Assembly: GCA_039767595.1 (NCBI GenBank)
Contig: JBDNBY010000079.1
Coordinates: forward strand, 1-31,772
From: JBDNBY01 sp039767595
Lineage (GTDB): Bacteria; Pseudomonadota; Alphaproteobacteria; Rhodobacterales; Rhodobacteraceae
Length of the DNA stretch: 31,772 nt
Direction of reading: 5' to 3'
How positions within the stretch are numbered: the stretch's first letter is position 1; every line of letters begins with the position of its first letter. Below are positions 25,033 through 31,772 of this stretch, piece by piece. A program made the position numbers and the translations under genes. The notes under the pieces were generated by a model that saw nothing but the letters and a program-made list of their open reading frames with translations, was not told where the DNA came from and searched no databases.

Positions 25033-25049
25033 GTTTTTAAAGTACAGTC
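25029..25049. promoter_or_regulatory. Inverted repeat GACTGT-N9-ACAGTC upstream of crtA
   Basis: GACTGT (25029-25034) and ACAGTC (25044-25049) are perfect 6-bp arms with a 9-bp centre. The spacing does not fit PpsR. It starts inside the second PpsR-type site and ends 4 bp before the crtA ribosome site, so it could be an operator for another factor or a leader-RNA hairpin. Confidence 0.4.
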
Positions 25050-25064
25050 TCACAGGAGGCGGTC

Positions 25065-25781
25065 ATTCAAACGATCACGCTGAGCCTATTTTCCTACGAA
25101 ACATTGGCATCGCGGCTATGGGCTTTTGCGATGATGGGAGTGGCACGTCTGAGCCTAAGGCGCACAGCGAATTTGCAATTTTGGAAACTCTTAGGCTCGG
25201 GCAGTGGTGAAGGTTTTACGCCCAAGCCAAATTTCTCGGTCTACGGGCTATTGTGTGTGTGGCCCTCTCATGCCGCGGCCCAAGATTTTATTGAGCGCTC
25301 TGCCTTGATGGCGCGTTACACGCGTCAGGCAGATGAAGTTTATACGCTCTATCTGGCGACCCATGCCGTCCGCGGATCTTGGTCTGGGGGGGCGCCGTTT
25401 GAATGCGCGGATATCACGCCGCGCGGGCCCATCGCTGCGTTGACGCGTGCAACTCTGAAACTGCGGCATATTCGGCGCTTTTGGCAGCAAGAGCCGAATA
25501 TCAGCGCTCGCATTGGTGGAAATTCAGATGTTGTTTTCAAAATTGGATTGGGCGAGTTGCCGATGATGCAGCAAATGACCTTTTCCATTTGGCCGTCCGA
25601 GGAGGCGATGAACCATTTCGCCCGCCATGAGGGCGCACATGCGCAGGCAATCTCGCACGTCCGCCAAGGCGGGTGGTTCAAAGAAGAGCTTTACGCGCGT
25701 TTTTCTATTTTAGGCAGCCATGGCACATGGCACGGGGCCGAGCCTTTAAGCGGCCTCTCGACTCGAAAGGACACAACATGA
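25065..25781 (+). CDS. crtA: Spheroidene monooxygenase, apparently starting at ATT
   Basis: Adds the 2-keto group that turns spheroidene into spheroidenone. Family blocks TLASRLWAFAMMGVARL, FWKLLGSGSGEGFTPKPNFSVYG and a C-terminal GGWFKEELYARFSILGSHGTW are clear. The usual N-terminal strand (M-Q-T-x-T-L-S-x-F) is present here as QTITLSLFSYE, but it begins after ATT at 25065, not ATG. A perfect AGGAGG (25054-25059) is 5 nt before that ATT. The frame is closed by TAA at 25038 and contains no ATG, GTG or TTG before TTG 25104, which would delete the first strand and has no ribosome site. The ATT start (238 aa) is therefore preferred. The stop overlaps bchI (ATGA). Confidence 0.88.
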   Translation: MQTITLSLFSYETLASRLWAFAMMGVARLSLRRTANLQFWKLLGSGSGEGFTPKPNFSVYGLLCVWPSHAAAQDFIERSALMARYTRQADEVYTLYLATHAVRGSWSGGAPFECADITPRGPIAALTRATLKLRHIRRFWQQEPNISARIGGNSDVVFKIGLGELPMMQQMTFSIWPSEEAMNHFARHEGAHAQAISHVRQGGWFKEELYARFSILGSHGTWHGAEPLSGLSTRKDTT

Positions 25782-26782
25782 CCTATGCCTACCCGTTTTC
25801 CGCCATCGTTGGCCAAGAGAATATGAAACTATCCATGATCCTCGCGGCGATTGATCCAAAGATCGGCGGCGTGCTTGTCTTTGGTGATCGTGGCACAGGA
25901 AAATCCACAGCCGTGCGCGCGCTGTCTCAGTTGTTGCCCCTGATTGATGTTATTGAGGGCTGTCCGATTAATGCCGCACGCACTGAAGATGTACCATCGT
26001 GGCATAGTGGCCCCTTGGGTCAGGTCGTTCAGCGGGCGACACCCGTTGTCGATTTACCGCTGGGTGTATCCGAGGATCGCGTGACCGGGGCCTTGGATAT
26101 TGAGCGTGCGTTGATCGATGGCCAAAAACAGTTCCAACCAGGTCTATTGGCGCAGGCCAATCGCGGTTTTCTCTATATCGATGAGATTAACCTTCTTGAG
26201 GATCACATCGTTGATTTACTTTTGGATGTGGCGCAATCGGGGGAAAATGTGATTGAGCGCGATGGCCTCTCGATCCGTCATCCGGCGCGGTTTGTCCTCA
26301 TTGGCTCTGGCAACCCCGAAGAGGGGGACTTGCGCCCGCAGCTGCTCGACCGATTTGGCTTATCTGTCGAAGTGGGTACCCCCCAAACGATCGAAGATCG
26401 TGTTGAGGTGATCCGCCGCCGCGACGCCTATGAGACGGATCAAGAGGCCTTTGGTCAAACATGGGCACCTGCGGATCAAGAGGTGCAAACCGCGATCACA
26501 CAGGCCCAAGGGCGCATCGCGGACCTGCCTGCGTCAGACGATATTTTGGGCCTATGTGCTCAGATCTGCATCGAGCTTGGCAGCGACGGTTTGCGCGGTG
26601 AACTGGTGTTGTTGCGCGCCAGCCGCGCGTTGGCCGCCTATGACGGGGCCGCCGAAGTGATGCCCGCCCATATTCGCCGCATTGCGCCCATGGCCTTAGG
26701 GCATCGGTTGCGCCGCGATCCATTGGATGAGGCCAGCGCCACGGCGCGGGTCAAACGATCGCTGGACGCTGTCTTTCAATGA
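25778..26782 (+). CDS. bchI: Magnesium chelatase AAA+ ATPase subunit I
   Basis: ATPase motor of magnesium chelatase, which inserts Mg into protoporphyrin IX. The 334-aa AAA+ protein has Walker A GDRGTGKST at 36-44, Walker B in GFLYIDEINLLEDHI and a sensor region IGSGNPEEGDLRPQLLDRFGLSVEV with the arginine finger. The start at 25778 (MTYAYPFSAIVGQE) overlaps the crtA stop by 4 bp and has GAAAGGA upstream. It overlaps bchD by 4 bp. Transcription with crtA places pigment Mg insertion under the crtA promoter. Confidence 0.97.
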   Translation: MTYAYPFSAIVGQENMKLSMILAAIDPKIGGVLVFGDRGTGKSTAVRALSQLLPLIDVIEGCPINAARTEDVPSWHSGPLGQVVQRATPVVDLPLGVSEDRVTGALDIERALIDGQKQFQPGLLAQANRGFLYIDEINLLEDHIVDLLLDVAQSGENVIERDGLSIRHPARFVLIGSGNPEEGDLRPQLLDRFGLSVEVGTPQTIEDRVEVIRRRDAYETDQEAFGQTWAPADQEVQTAITQAQGRIADLPASDDILGLCAQICIELGSDGLRGELVLLRASRALAAYDGAAEVMPAHIRRIAPMALGHRLRRDPLDEASATARVKRSLDAVFQ

Positions 26783-28455
26783 TTGACCCGTCCGACATAG
26801 GCGAGCGGCTAGCATGGATGCTTGGGGCCGTGCGTGATGCGCCGCACCTCTTTGGTGGGGCGGTGTTGCGGATGCGCGCGGGACCTGTGGCCACGCAGGT
26901 GCGCGCCTATATTGAACGGAATATGCCATGTGATGCGCTGCATCCACATATGGATATGCTGGCGCTTCATGGCGGGATTGATCCGATTGAAACGCTCGCC
27001 CAAGGCCAGCTGCGCCATAGTGCAGGGGTGCTTGAGCGGCCCCATGCGAAATGGCTCAGCGGCGCCGAGCGAACGCCGGATTGGATGTGTTCCCATCTTT
27101 GCGCCACGCAAGAGGCGGCAAAGACGCCGCTGTTTGCCATCGACGAAGGGGCGGAGGGGGAAACTGTGCCCCCCGCGCTTGCGGATCGTTTGGCGTTTTG
27201 GTTGGATTTTAGCGACCTGTCTTACCGTGAGCTAGAGCCTCGGCCCTTGCCTGATCCCGTGGGTGATCTGTGCGGCGTAACGCTCTCATCCGATCAATAT
27301 GAGGCGCTGACGGCCTTTGCCCTACGATTGGGAGTTTGGGGTCTGCGGCCTGTGCTTTTTGCGGTGCATATGGCGCGGTACAGTGCTGTGCGTGCAGGGC
27401 GGGAGCATGTGAATTCGGATGATTTAGAGACGGCCGTTCAGATGGTCTATGCGCCGCGCCTCACACAAGTGCCCGAAGAGCAGGGCGATCAGATGCCAGA
27501 ACCGCCTGCGCCCGAGCCACCCAACCCCGAGACGGCAGAGCAAGACGAAACGGATCAAGAGGCCGAGCCCACGGATCTTGAGCAAATGGCGGAAATTCTA
27601 TTGGCCGCCGTGACGGCGCAGCTGCCGGCCTCGGCGCTTCATGCTTTGCGGGCGGCGCAAACATCGGCACAAGGTCATGGCCAAGGGGCCGGTACACGAC
27701 ATCATTCATTTTTGATGGGTCGCCCAAAGCCTGCGCGCAAGGGGCGCTATCGCCACGGTGCGCGGGTTGATATTTTGGCGACGCTGCGGGCTGCGGCCCC
27801 ATGGCAAACCATCCGAAAACGCGATCACCCTGCCCGCCGCGGGCCGATACTCTTGCCGCAAGATGTTCATTTGAAACGCTATGAGACACCGACTGAACGT
27901 GTGGTGATCTTTGTGGTGGATGCCTCGGGATCTGCGGCGATGACCCGGTTGGCTGAGGCCAAGGGCGCTGTCGAGCTGTTGCTGGGCGAGGCCTATGTGC
28001 GCCATGATTATGTGGCGCTCATTGCGTTTCGAGGCGAACGGGCGCAGATGCTTTTGCCGCCCACACGCTCGCTCGTGGCGGCAAAAAAAGTGCTCTCTGC
28101 TTTGCCAGGTGGCGGCGGAACACCAATGGCTAGCGGGCTAGAACAAGCACTGTCCTTGGCACAGGCGCAGGCCCGCTTGGGCAAAACGCCGACGCTGGCG
28201 GTATTAAGTGATGGACGGGCCAATATTACCCTCAATGGGGCAGGCGATCGCACAAAGGCGTATCAAGAGTGCGAAAGCCTCGCATCTGTTGCGCGCACTA
28301 TGAATATGCGCAGTTTATTTTTAGATGTCGGGCGGCGACCCAATGCGAAATTCAACGATCTGTCCAAGCTGTATGGCGCCGCATATGTGCCATTGCCTTA
28401 TGCCGATGCGCGCCGTGTGTCCGAGATGGTCAGCGCCGTGATGGATGGGCCATGA
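26779..28455 (+). CDS. bchD: Magnesium chelatase subunit D
   Basis: Platform subunit of magnesium chelatase that forms a double ring with BchI. The 558-aa protein has a degenerate AAA+ N-terminal half without a Walker A motif, a Pro/Glu/Asp-rich linker at about residues 235-270 (PEPPAPEPPNPE...) and a C-terminal von Willebrand A domain. The MIDAS metal site is visible as D381-A-S383-G-S385, with GGGGTPMASG as the later loop. This is the normal BchD layout. Overlaps of 4 bp at both ends couple it to bchI and bchO. Confidence 0.96.
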   Translation: MIDPSDIGERLAWMLGAVRDAPHLFGGAVLRMRAGPVATQVRAYIERNMPCDALHPHMDMLALHGGIDPIETLAQGQLRHSAGVLERPHAKWLSGAERTPDWMCSHLCATQEAAKTPLFAIDEGAEGETVPPALADRLAFWLDFSDLSYRELEPRPLPDPVGDLCGVTLSSDQYEALTAFALRLGVWGLRPVLFAVHMARYSAVRAGREHVNSDDLETAVQMVYAPRLTQVPEEQGDQMPEPPAPEPPNPETAEQDETDQEAEPTDLEQMAEILLAAVTAQLPASALHALRAAQTSAQGHGQGAGTRHHSFLMGRPKPARKGRYRHGARVDILATLRAAAPWQTIRKRDHPARRGPILLPQDVHLKRYETPTERVVIFVVDASGSAAMTRLAEAKGAVELLLGEAYVRHDYVALIAFRGERAQMLLPPTRSLVAAKKVLSALPGGGGTPMASGLEQALSLAQAQARLGKTPTLAVLSDGRANITLNGAGDRTKAYQECESLASVARTMNMRSLFLDVGRRPNAKFNDLSKLYGAAYVPLPYADARRVSEMVSAVMDGP

Positions 28456-29297
28456 CACGCACCTCAGGCATATCATGGCCCTACCAAGAGCACGCGCGCA
28501 TTGCTCAAGTGAATGGCCAAATCTGGTCGATCCAGCGATGGGGCACTGGGCCGCGCGTCTTATTTTTGCATGGCACTGGCGCCTCGGCGCATAGCTGGGC
28601 GCCGCTTCTGAGTGTGCTCAATGGCGCAGTTGATGCGCTGAGTGTCGATTTATTGGGGCACCGGCTGACGCCACGCCCGCGCCGCGGTCATAGCAGCTTG
28701 TCCCATATGACCCAAGGACTGGCAGCAGTGTGCAGTGCGCAAGAGTTTACCCCTGATTTGATCGTTGGTCATTCTGCGGGCGCCGTCATTGCCGTGGATC
28801 TTGCGGAGCAGTTGAACACCCGCAGTGTGTTGTCGATCAATGGTGCGTTTGGTGCATTTCCTGGACCGTTTCATAGCCTTTTTTCCACGGCGGCGCAGGT
28901 GATGGCGGCGACGCGACTGTCTGCGATCGTTCTATCTGGATTAGCGCAAAACCGAGCGCGCGTTGAGCGTTTGCTAAAAAACACGGGCTCGAATGTGCCA
29001 CAAGCCCAGCTCAACTATTATCACGCACTGTTCAAAGATCCCGAACATGTCGGCGGCGTTCTGCAATTCATGGCCGATTGGAACATCAAGCCATTTTTGA
29101 AGCGGTTGCCACACGTCGCGCGACCGGTCCATTTTCTAAGTAGTGCAGGGGATAAAACAATACCGCCAAGCTTATCGGCGTCATGGTCCAACAAACTTGC
29201 CAACGGTACGCGCACTAGCGTGCCGCGCCATGGTCATCTTGTCCATGAAGAGGCACCATCTGAGATTGCGGCAATCATACATCAGATGGTGCCCTAG
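28452..29297 (+). CDS. bchO: Alpha/beta hydrolase BchO, putative magnesium chelatase accessory protein
   Basis: Alpha/beta-hydrolase-fold protein of 281 aa found beside bchID in purple bacteria; its biochemical role is not established. The oxyanion region HGTGASAHSW follows strand 3, the nucleophile elbow is GHSAG at 106-110 (S108), and a late His cluster (GHLVH, about residues 261-265) can supply the catalytic histidine. The start overlaps bchD (ATGA). Its last codons lie within a long perfect inverted repeat that could end the crtA-bchIDO transcript. Confidence 0.9.
   Translation: MTRTSGISWPYQEHARIAQVNGQIWSIQRWGTGPRVLFLHGTGASAHSWAPLLSVLNGAVDALSVDLLGHRLTPRPRRGHSSLSHMTQGLAAVCSAQEFTPDLIVGHSAGAVIAVDLAEQLNTRSVLSINGAFGAFPGPFHSLFSTAAQVMAATRLSAIVLSGLAQNRARVERLLKNTGSNVPQAQLNYYHALFKDPEHVGGVLQFMADWNIKPFLKRLPHVARPVHFLSSAGDKTIPPSLSASWSNKLANGTRTSVPRHGHLVHEEAPSEIAAIIHQMVP
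29252..29293. terminator. Long hairpin in the bchO 3' end (12-bp plus 6-bp stems)
   Basis: GGCACCATCTGA (29252-29263) pairs perfectly with TCAGATGGTGCC (29282-29293). Inside it GATTGC (29264-29269) pairs with GCAATC (29271-29276), leaving a 5-nt bulge. It lies within the last 15 codons of bchO, 1 bp before the stop codon. There is no T tract. A further palindrome CAGAGTA-T-TACTCTG (29300-29314) covers the cycA stop. Together they look like a bidirectional 3' end element. Confidence 0.6.
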
Positions 29298-29306
29298 ATC
29301 AGAGTA

Positions 29307-29741
29307 TTACTCTGCCAGCGATACCAAATACGCATAGACGTCTTTGGCGTCTTGTTCACCGCGGAGTTTGTACGTCATTTTTGAGCGCGCTTTTTTATCG
29401 CCCAACTTTTCTTGTAGGTATTTGCTTGGGTCCGCAACATAGGCGACAAACTCGGCCTCGTCCCATGCAAGGCCCGTTTCACCAAGTGCAATGATGCTTT
29501 TGCCATAGCGAAAGCCCTCGACGCTTCCGGCTGTACGAGACGCCACACCGTAGAGGTTTGGCCCGACTTTGCCACCCTTGAGGTTGACAGAGCCATCCTC
29601 GCTTTGGATCATGTGACAGCTTTTGCATTTCTTAAATACTGTTTCGCCTGCAGCGGCATCGCCTGACGCATGCCCGCCCGCAACGGCCGCACCGGCGCAG
29701 GTCATGGCTGCAATGGCTAGGCTGATGAATGTTGTTTTCAT
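29307..29741 (-). CDS. cycA: Soluble cytochrome c (cytochrome c2 type)
   Basis: Periplasmic class I cytochrome c, likely the electron carrier between the bc1 complex and the reaction centre. The 144-aa precursor has a signal peptide (MKTTFISLAIAAMTCAGAAVAGG, cleavage near residue 21-25), haem site CKSCH at 39-43 and axial M122 (SKMTYKL). The start at 29741 is preferred because the signal peptide begins there and GGAGGAAA lies upstream; an in-frame start 19 codons earlier has no such support. It is convergent with bchO and follows hemA by 63 bp. TTGACT (complement of 29790-29795) upstream could be a -35, but no -10 was recognised. Confidence 0.9.
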   Translation of the reverse strand: MKTTFISLAIAAMTCAGAAVAGGHASGDAAAGETVFKKCKSCHMIQSEDGSVNLKGGKVGPNLYGVASRTAGSVEGFRYGKSIIALGETGLAWDEAEFVAYVADPSKYLQEKLGDKKARSKMTYKLRGEQDAKDVYAYLVSLAE

Positions 29742-29804
29742 GGTTTCCTCCGTTGACACGTAAAACGCAGCTAGGGTCCCATGGGGTGAAGTCAACATAT
29801 CCCT

Positions 29805-31019
29805 TTATGCCACTGCATGCGCCAAAGCACACCTTTGCCACAAGGTTTTCATTGCAAAGATTAAAAACTCAATATCTTCGTCACTATGTAGGGGCGATGG
29901 GGTAAAGCGAAGACGCTCTGTGCCCTTGGGCACCGTTGGATAATTGATCGGTTGCACATAGATCCCATAATCCTGCATTAAAATATCTGAAATTTCGCGG
30001 CATTTGACCGGATCTTTGATCATTACGGGAATAATATGACTTGGGTTATCAAGATGCGGGATGCCTTCACGCTCGAGGCCCGCGCGCAGTTTGGCGACTT
30101 GTCGGCGATGGCGCGCGCGTTCGATTTGCGAGGTTTTCAAATGCGCAACACTGGCACAGGCACCGGCGGCCACCGCAGGGGGCAGCGCCGTGGTAAAGAT
30201 AAACCCACTTGAAAAGGAGCGAATGAAATCACACATCGCCGCTGAGCCAGTGATATACCCGCCCATAACGCCAAATGCCTTGCCCAAGGTGCCCTCAATC
30301 AAAGTGATGCGATCGGCAAGCCCCTCTTGTTCGGAGATGCCGCCACCGCGCGCGCCATATAGGCCGACGGCATGCACTTCGTCTAAATAGGTCATGGCGC
30401 CATGTTTTTCTGCCACATCGACAATCTCGCGCATGGGGCAAATGTCGCCATCCATGGAATAGACCGATTCAAAGGCGACGATTTTTGGAATATCCGCAGG
30501 AAAGGCCGCGAGTTTGCGATCTAGATCCTCGGGGTCGTTATGTTTCCAAAGGACTTTTTGCGCGCGCGAATGGCGAATACCCTCGATCATCGAAGCATGG
30601 TTTAACTCGTCCGAAAAGATCACCGCGCCGGGCAGGCGGGCGCCCAATGTGCTGAGCGCGGCCCAGTTCGACACATAGCCAGAGGTGAACAAAAGCGCGC
30701 TTTCTTTGCCATGCAAATCGGCCAATTCTCTTTCTAAACACCGATGCTCGTGTGTATTGCCCGAGATATTGCGCGTGCCGCCAGCGCCGCAGCCCGATGT
30801 ATCAAGCGCCTCTTTCATTGCATTGATGACAGTGGGGTGTTGCCCCATGCCCAGATAATCGTTGGAACACCAAACGGTCACATGCTCTGGGGCGTTTTCA
30901 TTGAAGCATCGCGCCTTTGGAAAGGCCCCACGCTGGCGTTCTAATTCGGCGAAAACACGGTAATTTCCGTTTTCCTTAAGCTCAGCAAGCTGCTGTGAAA
31001 ATAGGCGGTCATAATCCAT
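29805..31019 (-). CDS. hemA: 5-aminolevulinate synthase
   Basis: PLP enzyme condensing glycine and succinyl-CoA to 5-aminolevulinate, the start of tetrapyrrole synthesis in alphaproteobacteria. The 404-aa protein begins MDYDRLFSQQLAELK; NDYLGMGQHP, SGCGAGGTRNISGN, D213 in YLDEVHAVGLYG and the Schiff-base lysine K247 (TLGKAFGVMGGY) are all present. The start at 31019 overlaps the puhE stop by 11 bp, so hemA is coupled to the puh genes. GGAGGATTATC ahead of the ATG gives a good ribosome site. A longer in-frame start upstream lies in puhE and is not supported. Confidence 0.97.
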   Translation of the reverse strand: MDYDRLFSQQLAELKENGNYRVFAELERQRGAFPKARCFNENAPEHVTVWCSNDYLGMGQHPTVINAMKEALDTSGCGAGGTRNISGNTHEHRCLERELADLHGKESALLFTSGYVSNWAALSTLGARLPGAVIFSDELNHASMIEGIRHSRAQKVLWKHNDPEDLDRKLAAFPADIPKIVAFESVYSMDGDICPMREIVDVAEKHGAMTYLDEVHAVGLYGARGGGISEQEGLADRITLIEGTLGKAFGVMGGYITGSAAMCDFIRSFSSGFIFTTALPPAVAAGACASVAHLKTSQIERARHRRQVAKLRAGLEREGIPHLDNPSHIIPVMIKDPVKCREISDILMQDYGIYVQPINYPTVPKGTERLRFTPSPLHSDEDIEFLIFAMKTLWQRCALAHAVA

Positions 31020-31772
31020 GATAATCCTCCGAAGGCATTGTCTTTTGATGTGTGTTTGAGGGGGGCAGCATCCAGCGCCAGAGCTTGGCGTCCGGCAACG
31101 GCAAAACCATGACCCAATGTTCAAAAAGGGCGAGGGCGGTCAGTGCTGTTAATAAAGAAAACCCAGCGATGTCGGCGGGGCTTTGAACTGCCCATAAACG
31201 CTCAATCCAGCAGGCTAAGGCAAAGCTCAGCGCGACAGATGAGACTGGAAAGAGCCAATTGACCGAGGCCACGCGAAAGTGGCTGGTCAAATGGCGCAAG
31301 GCATGCGGGACAAATTCAACGTTGATCCGCGGCACGCCTAAAAATAGGTTCAATTTTGCAGACACGCGGGCGAAATATAAAATGATATATGTCCATAGGC
31401 CGAATAAATTCTCGGCCCCAACAGAGGCATAAATCATCAGTCCCAAAACGGCCAAGAGTAAAATTTCGTGATAGGCGATGGTGCCCCATGCGCGGATAAA
31501 CCGCTCCCACGGGGCGATGTTTTGGGGGCACTCTGTGTGGTTTGGACCCGTGATTTGACCCGTTAAGAAGCACAGTTCAATCCAACCCCAAATCAGCAGG
31601 ACACTTAGAAAACTAAGATAGACACTGTTTAAACTGCTATCAGAGAGGCCCCATGCATAAAGCCCAAGCCCCCCAAGGGCCACTGGCAGCGTCGCCACAC
31701 ATAGGCGGCGGCGCTGATCGGCAGAGCTTGGATCATAAAGGCGCACGATGAGCAAAATGATGCCAGTGAAAA
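31009..31772 (-). CDS. puhE: PuhE-type photosynthetic complex assembly membrane protein (5' end outside window)
   Basis: Polytopic membrane protein of the DUF3623/PuhE family, encoded near puhABC and involved in reaction centre or pigment assembly; the exact function is not settled. The reading frame is open to the right edge and the sequence immediately before the first internal Met (FTGIILLIVRLYD) resembles the family N-terminus, so only a few residues are missing. About six membrane segments are visible, with YIILYFARVSAKLNLFLGVPRINVEFVPHALRHLTSHF a conserved central block. It reads toward hemA and overlaps it by 11 bp. The rest of the puh/bchFNBHLM genes would be expected beyond the edge. 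Confidence 0.85.
   Translation of the reverse strand, partial: FTGIILLIVRLYDPSSADQRRRLCVATLPVALGGLGLYAWGLSDSSLNSVYLSFLSVLLIWGWIELCFLTGQITGPNHTECPQNIAPWERFIRAWGTIAYHEILLLAVLGLMIYASVGAENLFGLWTYIILYFARVSAKLNLFLGVPRINVEFVPHALRHLTSHFRVASVNWLFPVSSVALSFALACWIERLWAVQSPADIAGFSLLTALTALALFEHWVMVLPLPDAKLWRWMLPPSNTHQKTMPSEDYHGL

Noticed and set aside
25104..25781. crtA starting at TTG 25104
   Set aside because: It removes the conserved N-terminal strand and has no ribosome site; the AGGAGG upstream points to ATT 25065.
28269..28451. N-terminal extension of bchO inside bchD
   Set aside because: The extension is Cys/Arg-rich frame-shadow sequence of the bchD vWA domain; ATG 28452 overlaps the bchD stop in the usual ATGA form.
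29753..29796. GTTGAC/GTCAAC inverted repeat upstream of cycA as an operator
   Set aside because: Only 6-bp arms separated by 32 bp, with one arm next to the ribosome site; too weak to claim.
1..31772. Mobile elements, CRISPR arrays, tRNA/rRNA genes
   Set aside because: No transposase-like frames, regularly spaced direct repeats or tRNA-like cloverleaf sequences were noticed; this was read by eye, not searched by program.

Overview
This window is most of a photosynthesis gene cluster (PGC) from an aerobic anoxygenic phototroph of the alphaproteobacterial Rhodobacteraceae (Roseobacter group). The evidence is the gene content, namely the spheroidene/spheroidenone carotenoid set (crtA, B, C, D, E, F, I), bchXYZ, bchC, bchIDO, pufQBALM with the tetraheme pufC in place of pufX, an ALA-synthase hemA and a puhE-type gene, together with the Rhodobacter-like operon order. 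The exact genus cannot be read from the sequence; a Planktomarina/RCA-like Roseobacter is a guess.

Layout. 1-5214 (+) is the distal part of a polyol uptake and oxidation operon (smoG-smoK-smoS-mtlK-xylB, cut at the left edge), with genes overlapping or closely spaced. 5265-6512 (+) holds an unrecognised 76-aa single-TM protein and bciA (8-vinyl reductase). 6522-19381 (-) is a long unidirectional stretch read crtE-crtF-bchC-bchX-bchY-bchZ-pufQ-pufB-pufA-pufL-pufM-pufC-dxs. 19463-21903 (+) is crtD-crtC. 21896-24972 (-) is crtI-crtB-tspO. 25065-29297 (+) is crtA-bchI-bchD-bchO. 29307-31772 (-) is puhE (cut at the right edge)-hemA-cycA.

How it works together. dxs, crtE, crtB, crtI, crtC, crtD, crtF and crtA take pyruvate and GAP to spheroidene/spheroidenone. 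hemA supplies ALA. bchID (with bchO nearby) insert Mg. bciA, bchXYZ and bchC carry out late steps toward bacteriochlorophyllide a. pufBA encodes LH1, pufLM the reaction centre core and pufC its cytochrome donor, with a soluble cytochrome c (cycA) as likely electron carrier. puhE is an assembly-associated membrane protein.

Regulation visible in the DNA. TGT-N12-ACA sites, the PpsR/CrtJ consensus, occur as closely spaced tandem sets at exactly three places: upstream of bchC (two), between crtE and crtD (three) and between crtI and crtA (one perfect, one near-perfect). At bchC and crtE they coincide with recognisable -35/-10 elements. Several strong inverted repeats sit at gene ends: bchO/cycA, bciA/dxs, pufA/pufL, pufQ/pufB and pufC/dxs. 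The most unusual reading is that crtA appears to start at an ATT codon placed 5 nt after a perfect Shine-Dalgarno sequence. No RNA genes, insertion sequences, CRISPR arrays or origins were seen, and no gene-free stretch exceeds about 175 bp.
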